A DNA stretch of 60,285 bases. It comes from a virus. Below the pieces are notes generated by a model. It was not told where the DNA came from, searched no databases, and saw only the letters and a list, made by a program, of their open reading frames with translations. Of the stretch, positions 7,764 through 16,035 are shown one piece after another. Both the position numbers and the translations under genes were made by a program. Position 1 is the first letter of the stretch. Each line of letters opens with the position of its first letter. The stretch spans positions 1-60,285 of the IMG/VR virus record IMGVR_UViG_3300006865_000001. The stretch is one strand, 5' to 3'.

Positions 7764-8439
7764 GTTGCCTCCCTGGGGTGAAGTGATTGGTCTTTTTCAG
7801 GTTGTCGATTGCCGGTAACACCTGCAGGTTCCAAGGGACATGCAACCCGCTGACATGTTTCCCGCGTAAAGGCACGATGTGATCAACGTGGTGCTGTATG
7901 CCGGTGTTTTTGGTCAATAGATCGGACATCACGTACATAAATTCCATGTCTTTTATCTGCTCTTCGGTCAGTTTCAGTGTTCTTTGTCTCTTGGCTGCGC
8001 GTCTACCGGCTGCGTGAGCGGTGACCATATGAGGATTTCGTTCACGCCACAATTTAGTTTTAGCTAAATGTTTATCTCTATTTTTAGCGTATGACAATCT
8101 TTCCTTCTCTAGAAACTTTTCAATATCTGTCTCTCTGCGTGTCTTGTCGTACAATGCTATGCGCTCTTTATTTTTAGCACACCACTTATGGGTGGCTTGT
8201 CTTGCTTTTTCGGGGTTTGCATCTCTCCACTTTTTGACGTAATCATTCATCTTCTCTTTGTTGTTTTTGACCCACTCAGCGTGTTGCTGGCGCGATTTTT
8301 CCTTATTCTTCTGGTAATGTGCCGCACTTCGTACACCAGTACAGGGCTTACAATAGCAAACGTGTCCATCTTTTGTACGTTTAGTTTTGGCGAAATCGGT
8401 CAGCGGTTTCACTACACCACAATCAAAGCACTTTTTCAT
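7744..8439 (-). CDS. HNH endonuclease with basic coiled-coil arm (231 aa)
   Basis: An N-terminal zinc motif (CFDCG, CYCKPC) leads into a long lysine-rich helical arm (about residues 40-150) that would grip DNA. The C-terminus holds the HNH site: HHVDHIVPL near 183-191, then NLQVLPAIDNLKK. Such genes are often free-standing homing endonucleases. The base composition is AT-richer than its neighbours, a sign of transfer. It starts at ATG 8439 overlapping the helicase stop (ATGA). Confidence 0.85.
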   Translation of the reverse strand: MKKCFDCGVVKPLTDFAKTKRTKDGHVCYCKPCTGVRSAAHYQKNKEKSRQQHAEWVKNNKEKMNDYVKKWRDANPEKARQATHKWCAKNKERIALYDKTRRETDIEKFLEKERLSYAKNRDKHLAKTKLWRERNPHMVTAHAAGRRAAKRQRTLKLTEEQIKDMEFMYVMSDLLTKNTGIQHHVDHIVPLRGKHVSGLHVPWNLQVLPAIDNLKKTNHFTPGRQHATATH

Positions 8440-10139
8440 ATGGTCACACCGCTCTTAGTCAGTACAGACTCTATCCTTTGACGTAGATCATCGGCGTCTG
8501 GTCTACCCAACGCTTGAGCCGAAATGATGTCTACACCGAACTGGTGGTAGAAAGCACGCTGAGCCGTTCTGGTATCACGCCCCATTGATTCCTGTAACCC
8601 TCCATACCACATCATAATTTTTCTAAGGGACTGCTGCGATTCCTGCCTGGCGGCGTGCTGTTTCGCTGCTCCATGAAATACAACTGGTGGGTTGCCCGCT
8701 CTTTCCATCGCATTGCGTATCTCGTCGGGATGCCGATCAACCTTAGCTACCTCGCCGCGCATGGCAGCCAGAACTTCCGGTAGCAGTTCGCATAGGTCAC
8801 CATCTACCATCTCGGGGTTTGTGCGACCGACCGGCACAGGTGTCCAACCGCAGAAGGGGCATGTTACATATATTCTCTCAAAAGGAGACATACAGACAGG
8901 GTTGCAGCAAATACGCATCGGGATGGCGTTGGGGTCTTTGTCTTTTTTAGCCGACCGCTCTCGACGGTCGAGTGTCCATTCTTTGCCAATTCGGTCGGGA
9001 AGCAGATGACGGGTCACATTGCCCACATGGTCGATGATCAGTGCCTTCTCCTTGCCCTCCATCGGCCTGAGCGCACGACCGAATTGTTGACAGTAGAGAC
9101 TATACGACTGTGTGGCCCGCGCCATCGACACTACTTCAATGGCCGGTAGGTCGAATCCTTCTCCAAAAATATCGCAATTTACGAGTTGCAGTATCTCTCT
9201 GTTCCTAAATCGACGGATTATCTCACGGCGAAAATTGTCGGGGGTTTTGGCTGATACCGCCTCGGCGGGTACTCCGGCCACGTTGAACAGTCGAGCGAAC
9301 TCAACGGAAGTTTCCACGTCAGGTGCAAATGTCACACCGAGTTTACCAGGGGCCATGCGCAGATAGTGTTCGACCACGTGACCCATTATGCTACTGCTAC
9401 GTGTCTTCTTGGAGAGTTGACCCCTGATGTAATCACCATCGGCACCAAGTGCCACGTCCGTCAGGTCCAAATCAGATGGAGGGCAGGCTATGCGATAGTC
9501 GGTCAGAAACGGTGTGACTATCCCCCGGTGGTCAGGTAGCCCGTTGATGAGTTGCCGCATCCCGGGACCTTCTATCATTACATCCACGATGCCGTCAGCA
9601 TGGCGCCCGAGTCCTTTGCCATCAGCCCTCTCGGGTGTGGCTGTAACCAGCAGGATACGTGCGTGCGGGAATAACGCCAGAGCTTTGCCCCACTTATTCG
9701 TAACCAAGCAATGATGACCCTCGTCGCATACAGCATACGTTACCTGCGCAGCCCAACGAGTGAATGCGTGGTGCTGTGGACTGGTTGGTTTTGCCCACGA
9801 CATAATCGTATCGACGCCGGCCACGGCGCAAATTGCCGAGGGGTTGTAAAAATCCTTGCCTAGTTCAGCGATATGTTGTTGAATGATGCCCCGCACAACA
9901 TTTGTCGGCGCTATGATGCGGTGCCGCACCCCATAACGAGCCAGAGCCAGAGACATTTGCCCGACCAGCTCCTGCCTGTGAGCGATAGCCACACTGCTGC
10001 CACGATGCTCGGAAAGTTCGCTGGAGAACAGGACCGTCTTACCAGATCCGGTTGGTAGTACGGCCATTACAGCCTTGGCGGTGGACCAGGATGATGCGAT
10101 CATTTGTCTCATTTCTGCCTGGTATGGTCTGAGTTGCAA
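8436..10139 (-). CDS. SF2 DEAD/DEAH-box helicase (567 aa)
   Basis: An ATP-driven DNA helicase or translocase. It has a Q-motif-like RPYQ at residues 4-7, Walker A PTGSGKT at 29-35, motif II DEGHH at 139-143, motif III VTATPE at 165-170 and motif VI QQFGRALRP in the second RecA domain. A C-terminal zinc ribbon (CCNPVC, CPFC) follows. The open frame runs up to 10247, but TTG 10139 has GGAGG 9 bases upstream and puts the conserved RPYQ at the N-terminus, while the extra residues fall in promoter DNA. It heads the leftward early operon. Confidence 0.9.
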   Translation of the reverse strand: MQLRPYQAEMRQMIASSWSTAKAVMAVLPTGSGKTVLFSSELSEHRGSSVAIAHRQELVGQMSLALARYGVRHRIIAPTNVVRGIIQQHIAELGKDFYNPSAICAVAGVDTIMSWAKPTSPQHHAFTRWAAQVTYAVCDEGHHCLVTNKWGKALALFPHARILLVTATPERADGKGLGRHADGIVDVMIEGPGMRQLINGLPDHRGIVTPFLTDYRIACPPSDLDLTDVALGADGDYIRGQLSKKTRSSSIMGHVVEHYLRMAPGKLGVTFAPDVETSVEFARLFNVAGVPAEAVSAKTPDNFRREIIRRFRNREILQLVNCDIFGEGFDLPAIEVVSMARATQSYSLYCQQFGRALRPMEGKEKALIIDHVGNVTRHLLPDRIGKEWTLDRRERSAKKDKDPNAIPMRICCNPVCMSPFERIYVTCPFCGWTPVPVGRTNPEMVDGDLCELLPEVLAAMRGEVAKVDRHPDEIRNAMERAGNPPVVFHGAAKQHAARQESQQSLRKIMMWYGGLQESMGRDTRTAQRAFYHQFGVDIISAQALGRPDADDLRQRIESVLTKSGVTI

Positions 10140-10173
10140 GGTGTGTGACCTCCGTGTGTCTGTGTGCCGAGAG

Positions 10174-10202
10174 ACGGTATACCTAATTGCCTTCGATGTC
10201 AA
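10174..10202 (-). promoter_or_regulatory. Promoter for the leftward helicase operon
   Basis: On the minus strand TTGACA (10197-10202) is followed by TATACC at 15 bp or TACCGT at 17 bp. The spacer GAAGGCAATTAGG resembles that of the divergent promoter at 10275, so both may share a regulator. Confidence 0.5.
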
Positions 10203-10274
10203 CAATAAATATGAGGGTCGTAACCGGTGGTAATTATTAGCATACACTTATTTTCATAGGGGCTAAAATAATTA

Positions 10275-10302
10275 TTGACATTGAGGGCAATAGGCGTATT
10301 GT
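10275..10302 (+). promoter_or_regulatory. Promoter for the rightward operon
   Basis: TTGACA (10275-10280), a 16-bp spacer and TATTGT (10297-10302). It drives the plus-strand genes beginning at 10370. The spacer sequence CATTGAGGGCAATAGGC recurs with two small changes at 25430, at another promoter. Confidence 0.65.
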
Positions 10303-10369
10303 TGCTCGGCATACAGCGTCACACTATCATTAAAGGGGTTTTGACCCCGATCACAGGGAGGGTACACAG

Positions 10370-10612
10370 ATGAATTTCAAGGCAATGGAATCGACAGACT
10401 CTACTTTTAAACCTCTTACACTCGCCATCACTTTCGACAAGGTTTCCCAACTCAACGCATTCTACGCATTGTTTGCGCACAGCGACATCTGCATATTCAT
10501 GAGGGATCACGGTTTCGACCCGACTCCGATGCGTTATGAAATCGATGGGGTCAACGGTGAACCGAAGTACGGTGACGCATTTACGCAATTACGCAAACTC
10601 AACTCGCTGTAA
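10370..10612 (+). CDS. Hypothetical early protein (80 aa)
   Basis: First gene of the rightward operon, with CAGGGAGGG upstream of ATG 10370. The product is mixed alpha/beta with no motif that I recognise. As a first early gene it could act on host functions, but this is inferred only from position. Confidence 0.75.
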   Translation: MNFKAMESTDSTFKPLTLAITFDKVSQLNAFYALFAHSDICIFMRDHGFDPTPMRYEIDGVNGEPKYGDAFTQLRKLNSL

Positions 10613-10639
10613 GCAACACACCACAAGGGAGGGTATCAA

Positions 10640-11638
10640 ATGCAACCGAGCGTTAGTTTTACCGTACCACTGACTGCCGCAATACTGCGGGCCATGTTGA
10701 GCGACCTGGAGGGTACGGCTGCCAGCGCCGAGTGCTGCGGGGGCAAGAGTTGTACGGACACCCCGGCCACCACGATCACTGCCAATGGATTAACCGGTGT
10801 GACCGCAGCAACCGATCCTGACTGCGGCGTAGCTGAGCCGCTGACCAGTGGCATCGTGGAGCATGACAACCCGTTTGTGGCCATGCCGGCCCTGACGCCG
10901 CAGCCGATCACCGAGCCATTCATCCTGACCCCCGAGGGCATAGTGCCGGTCACCGATGTGACCGATCCGTTTCTGCTACAGGTAGCCGCACCCCCTGTGC
11001 TGCCGCTCCCCATGCCCCCTGTGATCACCCCACCCCTCGCCCCGCCGACCGGCGTCAAGGTGGATGGTGAGGGTCTGCCGTGGGACCAGCGTATCCACGT
11101 ATCCACCAAGACATTCCGTCAGTCTGACAACACCTGGAAGCTCCGTAAGGGCGTCGATGCTACGCTGGTCGAGGCCGTAAAAGCCGAACTGCGTGCTTGC
11201 ATGGCTGTGCCGGTGCCCGCCAGCCCGCTCACCACAGCCCTCAATACAATAGCGACACTGGACCTCGCCCCGGCGGGCGTACCGCACCTGTCGGGTAGCT
11301 GGACACCCGAGACCGGTCATGTGGTCGGCATCCCTGTGCCGCCTGTGCCAGTGGTCACACCGCCTGTACCAGCACCCCCCGTGACCGTCGCTCCCGAGCC
11401 ACCGCCCGTCGTCACACCACCCCCTGCACCCGGCGCCATGTCCTTCACCGACTTTGTGACCTGGGCCACCGGTAAGATGGTTGCCAAGGAAATCAGCCGG
11501 ACGCAGCTTGAGGAAGCCTGCAAGAGCGAGGGGATCAGCAGTATGCCCATGCTCCAGAACCGTCCCGACCTGATACCGGCTATCCATAAGTTCCTGGAGA
11601 GCATCTGCCTGCCGGCCAGCAGCGTGGGAGGTGTGTGA
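10640..11638 (+). CDS. Conserved phage protein with Pro-rich linkers (332 aa)
   Basis: It has a helical N-terminus and a central segment (GLPWDQRIH, then STKTF and WKLRKGVD) that matches a motif seen in many phage proteins encoded next to RecB-like exonucleases. Long Pro/Val/Thr linkers and a C-terminal helical domain (SFTDFVTWATGKM onward) follow. The linkers suggest tethered domains. The enzymatic role is unknown. The start at ATG 10640 follows AGGGAGGG. Confidence 0.8.
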   Translation: MQPSVSFTVPLTAAILRAMLSDLEGTAASAECCGGKSCTDTPATTITANGLTGVTAATDPDCGVAEPLTSGIVEHDNPFVAMPALTPQPITEPFILTPEGIVPVTDVTDPFLLQVAAPPVLPLPMPPVITPPLAPPTGVKVDGEGLPWDQRIHVSTKTFRQSDNTWKLRKGVDATLVEAVKAELRACMAVPVPASPLTTALNTIATLDLAPAGVPHLSGSWTPETGHVVGIPVPPVPVVTPPVPAPPVTVAPEPPPVVTPPPAPGAMSFTDFVTWATGKMVAKEISRTQLEEACKSEGISSMPMLQNRPDLIPAIHKFLESICLPASSVGGV

Positions 11639-11640
11639 CC

Positions 11641-12210
11641 ATGAGCCGACTGACCAAGGACCAGAAGACCACTATCATCAACAAGGTTCTCAACAAGACC
11701 TTTACCGAGCGACAGGAAGCATTGGTAGCCGGGTTTAAAACACTCGGTGACAGTATTTGGGAATCGTTGTACGGTACTCACCGTAAGGTGATCGCTGCAA
11801 TGCCTGAGAGCTTTCTATCGATGGTAACCAGTGTGCCGGTCCACTTCGACGGCGCTAGTGGTCGGTGGGGTTACGACCACATCCCGATGAGCGGTGAACA
11901 ACCGGTACCGTCAAGGGTTGCCAGAAACAATCAGGCCGCTGCATCCTATGATCAGACCGAGCCGTTCGCCATCGAGCACAAGCGGTTGTCCGAGGTCAAG
12001 GACAAACTCAGCAAGGACCGTGAACTGCTCAAGCGTAGCCTCGACGGTATGTTCTACTCGGTCAACACCCGGAAACAAGCACTCGCTGCATGGCCCGAGT
12101 GCGAACCGTTCCTGCCGGCTGATGTGCCGGTGATCAAGAATCTACCGACCTTGCCGACCCACGATCTGAACGCTCTGATCGCCAGCATGTCGGCCACAGG
12201 AGGTGCGTAG
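11641..12210 (+). CDS. Nmad5-like protein (189 aa)
   Basis: The N-terminal pattern (LTKDQKTTIINKVLNK, then a long helix with FTERQEALVAGF and a PESFL turn) resembles Nmad5, a domain of phage nucleotide-modification contexts; the match is by eye and tentative. ATG 11641 is preferred to GTG 11635 because GGAGG lies upstream with a TGTGTGACC spacer. The gene ends one base into the next start. Confidence 0.55.
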   Translation: MSRLTKDQKTTIINKVLNKTFTERQEALVAGFKTLGDSIWESLYGTHRKVIAAMPESFLSMVTSVPVHFDGASGRWGYDHIPMSGEQPVPSRVARNNQAAASYDQTEPFAIEHKRLSEVKDKLSKDRELLKRSLDGMFYSVNTRKQALAAWPECEPFLPADVPVIKNLPTLPTHDLNALIASMSATGGA

Positions 12211-13355
12211 TGGGTAAACACAGCCGCCTCAGCCCATCGGCAGCCAACCGATGGGTAGCTTGCCCGGGCAGTGTGACCCTCAGCGAGCGTTACCCCGAGC
12301 CACCCGGCTCCAGTAGCGAATCGGCAGCCGAGGGTACAGCCAGCCATTGGGTCGGTGAGCAACTGCTCAGGGGGCTGCCGACCCCTACACCCGGCACCCG
12401 TTGCCCCGAGAACGGTGTGGTCCTCAGCATGGAGATGATCGACGGCGCCCATGAGTACGCCACGGTCGTGCTGGCCGCCGCCAAGCACACTACCGCCGTG
12501 CAACTCCATGTCGAGGATCGGCTTGCCGTACCCCGTATTCATGAGGAGTGTTTCGGCACCGTGGACTGCTGGTTCTGGTTGCCGTACAGCCAGGAACTGC
12601 ACATCATTGACTACAAATTTGGATGGCAACCTGTCGAGGCTCGCCAGAACCACCAGCTCATCTGCTACGCTGCCGGCGCGATGGATAAGATGGGTGTAGA
12701 CGGTATTAAGGACCAGCAGATCACGGTCGTCCTGCACATCGTCCAACCGCGACCGCATCACCCGCTCGGCACTCATCGGGAATGGCGGGTGTCGGGCTCC
12801 GATCTGAGAGCGCATATCAACGCTCTACGCCACGCTGCTACTATGGCGCTCGGTCCCGATCCGGCGGCTTGCTCAGGTGAGCATTGCAAATACTGCCGTG
12901 CTCGCCATGCCTGTCCTGCACTTGGTCAGGCGGCAATGATTGCCGTGGACTACGTGTGCCAGGCACAACCTGACGACCTGTCGTATGCCGCGATGGCTCT
13001 GGAGTACCGGACGCTGGAGCGGGTGGCTGCGTTGGTCAAGGCTCGGCTGTCGGGGCATGAGGCCCGTATGATCGGTCAGATACAGTCTGGCGGGTCGATA
13101 CCAGGCTACTCGGTCGAGTCGGGGTACGGCAGGGAGTCGTGGAACAGGCCGGTTGCCGAGGTGCTGGCGCTCGGTGAGATGATGGGCGTATCGGTCGCGG
13201 CACCCGTTGCAGCTATCACACCGGCTCAGGCCCGTAAGGCCGGACTCAGTGCCGAGCTGATCGCGGCATACGCTGGCAAGGAGAAGACCGGGCTGAAGCT
13301 GGTCGCGGTAGCAGAGAGCAAGGCGGCATTGGCGTTCGCGCCTGCCGCGCAGTAG
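12210..13355 (+). CDS. RecB/Cas4-family PD-(D/E)XK exonuclease (381 aa)
   Basis: It resembles DUF2800-type phage exonucleases. An N-terminal LSPSAANRWVACPGS motif is followed by E in EGTASHWVGE. The active site is GTVDCWF with IIDYKFG (D, D-x-K). A cysteine set (CSGEHCKYCRARHAC) probably holds an iron-sulphur cluster as in Cas4/AddB. It would process DNA ends for recombination with the ssDNA-binding protein encoded just downstream. It starts with GTG 12210, coupled to the upstream stop. Confidence 0.85.
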   Translation: MGKHSRLSPSAANRWVACPGSVTLSERYPEPPGSSSESAAEGTASHWVGEQLLRGLPTPTPGTRCPENGVVLSMEMIDGAHEYATVVLAAAKHTTAVQLHVEDRLAVPRIHEECFGTVDCWFWLPYSQELHIIDYKFGWQPVEARQNHQLICYAAGAMDKMGVDGIKDQQITVVLHIVQPRPHHPLGTHREWRVSGSDLRAHINALRHAATMALGPDPAACSGEHCKYCRARHACPALGQAAMIAVDYVCQAQPDDLSYAAMALEYRTLERVAALVKARLSGHEARMIGQIQSGGSIPGYSVESGYGRESWNRPVAEVLALGEMMGVSVAAPVAAITPAQARKAGLSAELIAAYAGKEKTGLKLVAVAESKAALAFAPAAQ

Positions 13356-13379
13356 CCCGAGGGGGCAAGGAGGTACCAC

Positions 13380-13764
13380 ATGGAATGGTGGCATATTTAT
13401 TTGTTCACAAGGTTGGATAGCTTCTCGACGTTTTTCACCGTAGTAATGGTCGTCACGACAATCGCAGTTATCGCGGGGGGGCTTGCTTTACATCCCTGCC
13501 ATGGCTGACTTCGGTGACGACCATGGTCCGGCAATCAAGAGAGCATTTAAAATCACAGTAGCCGTGTGGCTGTTTGCTACGTTCGCCGCTCTTGCTATCC
13601 CTACACAGAAAGAAGCCGCTGCGATCTACCTGCTACCAAAACTGGCAAAGAGTGATTTCACAAAAGAGGCGAGCAAGATTCCGACCGACGCGGCAAAACT
13701 CATGCGATTGAAGTTGGAGTCGTGGATTGCCGACATGGAACCCAAGAAACCCGAAACCAAGTAG
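13380..13764 (+). CDS. Two-helix membrane protein with apparent frameshift
   Basis: ATG 13380 (GGAGG upstream) opens a 42-residue frame ending at TGA 13506-13508. A second frame continues from 13483 to 13764. Dropping one base from the G7 run at 13475-13481 joins them into one 127-residue protein with two membrane segments (TVVMVVTTIAVIAGG and ITVAVWLFATFAALAI) and a soluble charged tail. Either the assembly carries an extra G, or expression needs +1 slippage. It lies between the exonuclease and the ssDNA-binding gene; role unknown. Confidence 0.65.
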
Positions 13765-13789
13765 TTACACCACCCACAGGAGGCAGCAA

Positions 13790-14599
13790 ATGGCAAGATT
13801 TGGCGAAAACGCAGTAATCACCGGAGCAGCAGCGATCATTTGGGACGGCATCACCCGGCCCGAGACCACGAAGAACGGGGTGGCACTCCCCAAACCGATC
13901 TACTCGATCAAGGTGGCGTTCAACCCCGCGGCCCCCGAGAAGCTGGAACTGGATGGCTTGGTGCAGGCGGCTCTGATCGCTAGCGAGTTCAAGGGTGTTA
14001 TGCCTTTCAACGGTGACCATCCGGTCAAGCAGTGCGATCCGACACTGGCTGCCGGGGCACTCACCGGCCTGGTCAGCATCAACGCGAAGACCCGCAACGG
14101 CGCACCCAAGGTGTTCGACCTGAACGGTCAGCAGATGGAACCGATGGCATACGGCTCCATGCTCTACCCGGGCGCCCTGGTCAAACTGCTGGTCACCGCC
14201 TACGCGTTCAACAAGGAGGGCAACAAGGGTGTGGCTCTGTCGCTGGACGGCATCCAGATCGTTGACGCAACGGCCCCCCGCCTGCCCATCGGTGGCGCTG
14301 GTCCCGATGCCGCAGCGGCATTCGGCGGTCAGGCACCGGTAGCAGCCACACCGCCCGTTGCTCAGGGGTACGTTGCTCCCAATAGCGGTGCAGTCGCCAC
14401 ACCCCCCGTGGCACCGGTAACCGTCAACACGCCGGGTGTCGTGCCGGCTCCCTCGTTCCTGGCCCCGCCCGTACCGGTCGCCCCGGTGCCCGCTGGCCCG
14501 GTGATGACAGCCAAGGCGAACGGTATGACCTACGAGGCGTTCAAGGCGAATCCGGCCTGGACCGATGAACTGCTCCGTTCCGAGGGGTACATGCTGTAG
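13790..14599 (+). CDS. Enc34-type ssDNA-binding protein (269 aa)
   Basis: The first 165 residues match the phage ssDNA-binding family DUF2815/Enc34: the N-terminal strand region, KPIYSIKVAFNP, and a conserved segment around GSMLYPGALVKLLVTAYAF. A disordered Pro/Ala/Val-rich stretch follows, then a short helical tail (MTYEAFKANPAWTDELLRSEGYML). ATG 13790 has ACAGGAGGC upstream. It coats single strands during replication and exonuclease-driven recombination. The long linker with a terminal peptide suggests protein-protein contacts, as in SSB tails. Confidence 0.85.
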   Translation: MARFGENAVITGAAAIIWDGITRPETTKNGVALPKPIYSIKVAFNPAAPEKLELDGLVQAALIASEFKGVMPFNGDHPVKQCDPTLAAGALTGLVSINAKTRNGAPKVFDLNGQQMEPMAYGSMLYPGALVKLLVTAYAFNKEGNKGVALSLDGIQIVDATAPRLPIGGAGPDAAAAFGGQAPVAATPPVAQGYVAPNSGAVATPPVAPVTVNTPGVVPAPSFLAPPVPVAPVPAGPVMTAKANGMTYEAFKANPAWTDELLRSEGYML

Positions 14600-14659
14600 G
14601 TAACCAGTGGCGGGGTGGTCTGTCTGACGCCCCGCCCACCACTCAAGCGAGGTGTGATT

Positions 14660-14896
14660 GTGCCCCATGAACAGATTGAGGATAGCTACCATGGTGAGGA
14701 AGATACACCAATCAGCACAGTCAGACGTAACCTCTTGAATGAGAGGGGGTATTCCCCCTACTGTGGAGCGGAACGATGCTACTTGACTTGGCCGCGTACT
14801 TCTTTTGATGGTGAGCAGTTTAAATGCCGTTGTGGCTGGCGGTCGTCATTTGAGTTAGAATTTATAACAGAGTACAAAGTCAGGTGGCATAAATAA
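14660..14896 (+). CDS. Small zinc-ribbon protein (78 aa)
   Basis: GTG 14660 follows AGCGAGG. Two cysteine clusters, YCGAERC and KCRCGW, form a likely zinc ribbon. No family is recognised. The gap before it (14600-14659) holds a GC-rich imperfect hairpin without a T run. Confidence 0.65.
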   Translation: MPHEQIEDSYHGEEDTPISTVRRNLLNERGYSPYCGAERCYLTWPRTSFDGEQFKCRCGWRSSFELEFITEYKVRWHK

Positions 14897-14919
14897 CCAC
14901 CCACTCTGGAGGCATAGCT

Positions 14920-15108
14920 ATGCTACTCTACAATGTAGTTGTATCATATCCTGTAGCTAGACCGAGTGGTATAGAATTCTACCCGTCAGTTGTCAATCCG
15001 CGCCCTGTGGACCGTGAGACGGCTGACGAAATTATGGCAGATTGCAAGAGTCGGGGCGTGAGCTGTCGGCTGGAGGGGTCGGTCCGATGGGCCGCCCGGG
15101 AGGTGTGA
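14920..15108 (+). CDS. Hypothetical protein (62 aa)
   Basis: ATG 14920 follows CTGGAGGC. It is a compact mixed alpha/beta protein (VDRETADEIMADCKSRG), possibly a ferredoxin-like half fold; not recognised. Confidence 0.65.
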   Translation: MLLYNVVVSYPVARPSGIEFYPSVVNPRPVDRETADEIMADCKSRGVSCRLEGSVRWAAREV

Positions 15109-15110
15109 CC

Positions 15111-15197
15111 ATGTGGATAGTCGTAGCGTTCATGGCTGGTGGGATGGTCGGCGTGGTGCTGATGTGTTTGTTGCAGATAAACAGGGGGTCTGAGTGA
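15111..15197 (+). CDS. Single-span membrane peptide (28 aa)
   Basis: ATG 15111 sits behind GGGAGG with the exact TGTGACC spacer. The peptide is almost one hydrophobic helix (WIVVAFMAGGMVGVVLMCLL) with a short polar end. Its stop overlaps the next start (TGATG). The strong initiation site supports a real micro-gene. Confidence 0.6.
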   Translation: MWIVVAFMAGGMVGVVLMCLLQINRGSE

Positions 15198-15346
15198 TGC
15201 GGTGCCCATACTGCAAGACCGATATTCCCGAACATGTAATGAAAATGATGGAACTGTTGGATGATCTGGAAAAATACCCGTATCTTCTTGAGGTTCCTGA
15301 ACTGCAACCAGAATGGTATCGTCTGCGTAAACTATTGGGGGTATGA
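15197..15346 (+). CDS. Small protein with CxxC knuckle (49 aa)
   Basis: It begins MRCPYC and continues as an acidic amphipathic helix. It is coupled to the membrane peptide by a TGATG overlap. Only one cysteine pair is present, so a zinc site would need a partner or dimer. Function unknown. Confidence 0.6.
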   Translation: MRCPYCKTDIPEHVMKMMELLDDLEKYPYLLEVPELQPEWYRLRKLLGV

Positions 15347-15352
15347 CCACAC

Positions 15353-15679
15353 ATGCAACAGTTAGAGCAAGACATTAAGTATTGGGCCGATAGCCGCTGG
15401 CCCACTCGCACCCTGGCAAGCCGCCTGCGGAAGCTCGGGGAGGAAGTAGGTGAGTTGGCTGAGGCTGTGTGCCTGCTGCCGGGCACTGGTCGAGCCAGTC
15501 GTGAGGCCGCCCGTGAAGCAGCCGACTGTGCCATTGTCCTAAGTGACATCTGTAGCCTGCTTGGCTACTCGCTGTCAGCGGTCATGCAGGAGAAATTCGC
15601 CGAGGTGCAGGCGAGGCCGGTGTATCAACCAGAGTGCATGTGTCATGTAATGTTCGGCCCATGCGAGATACACGGATGA
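15353..15679 (+). CDS. MazG-like nucleotide pyrophosphohydrolase (108 aa)
   Basis: An all-alpha NTP-PPase. The metal site is KLGEEVGELAEAV (EEXXE, residues about 26-38) and EAADCAIVLSDI (E, D and D about 52-63). Phage MazG proteins hydrolyse NTPs or alarmones and tune the nucleotide pool. It is close to the usual single-domain length and sits beside DNA polymerase, as expected for such a role. Confidence 0.85.
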   Translation: MQQLEQDIKYWADSRWPTRTLASRLRKLGEEVGELAEAVCLLPGTGRASREAAREAADCAIVLSDICSLLGYSLSAVMQEKFAEVQARPVYQPECMCHVMFGPCEIHG

Positions 15680-16035
15680 CCACACCCGGCGTGAAGATCG
15701 AAATAATGGTATCCAAACAGGATGCCCGCTCGCTGGCGCTCCTTGCAATGGGAGACGCACTCTTCACCGACCTGGAGACCCGGTTCAATCGGGGCTCTAT
15801 GGCACACGCAGAAGTGAAGGATGTCCTTGAGAAAATAAAGACCATAGACAGCCGTATCAAGGGGCGAGTCTGTGACGATTACATGCTGGCGACCGAGCGG
15901 TTCTTTGCACGCGTGCAGCTCGCCCTGGATGAGTTCTGGGGGGAAATCACCGATCAGGACCGGGAGGACGCCGACAAGGCCTGGGCCGGCGAGAAGGACG
16001 ACCATCGGATACTCCGACCACTGGAGGCAATGTGA
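15676..16035 (+). CDS. Hypothetical helical protein (119 aa)
   Basis: ATG 15676 overlaps the MazG stop (ATGA), so the longer upstream open frame is not needed. It is a mostly helical, acidic protein (EVKDVLEKIKTIDSRIKG). It directly precedes the polymerase and overlaps it by 4 bases; a polymerase accessory role is possible but unsupported. Confidence 0.7.
   Translation: MTTPGVKIEIMVSKQDARSLALLAMGDALFTDLETRFNRGSMAHAEVKDVLEKIKTIDSRIKGRVCDDYMLATERFFARVQLALDEFWGEITDQDREDADKAWAGEKDDHRILRPLEAM

Noticed and set aside
12054-12815. 253-codon minus-strand open frame
   Set aside because: It overlaps the Nmad5-like and exonuclease genes on the opposite strand and shows no domain pattern.
14607-14640. 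Terminator after the ssDNA-binding gene
   Set aside because: The GC-rich hairpin is bulged, has no T run and lies within a co-directional operon.
13700-14692. 330-codon minus-strand open frame
   Set aside because: It lies opposite the ssDNA-binding gene and has His/Arg/Gly-rich composition typical of shadow translation.
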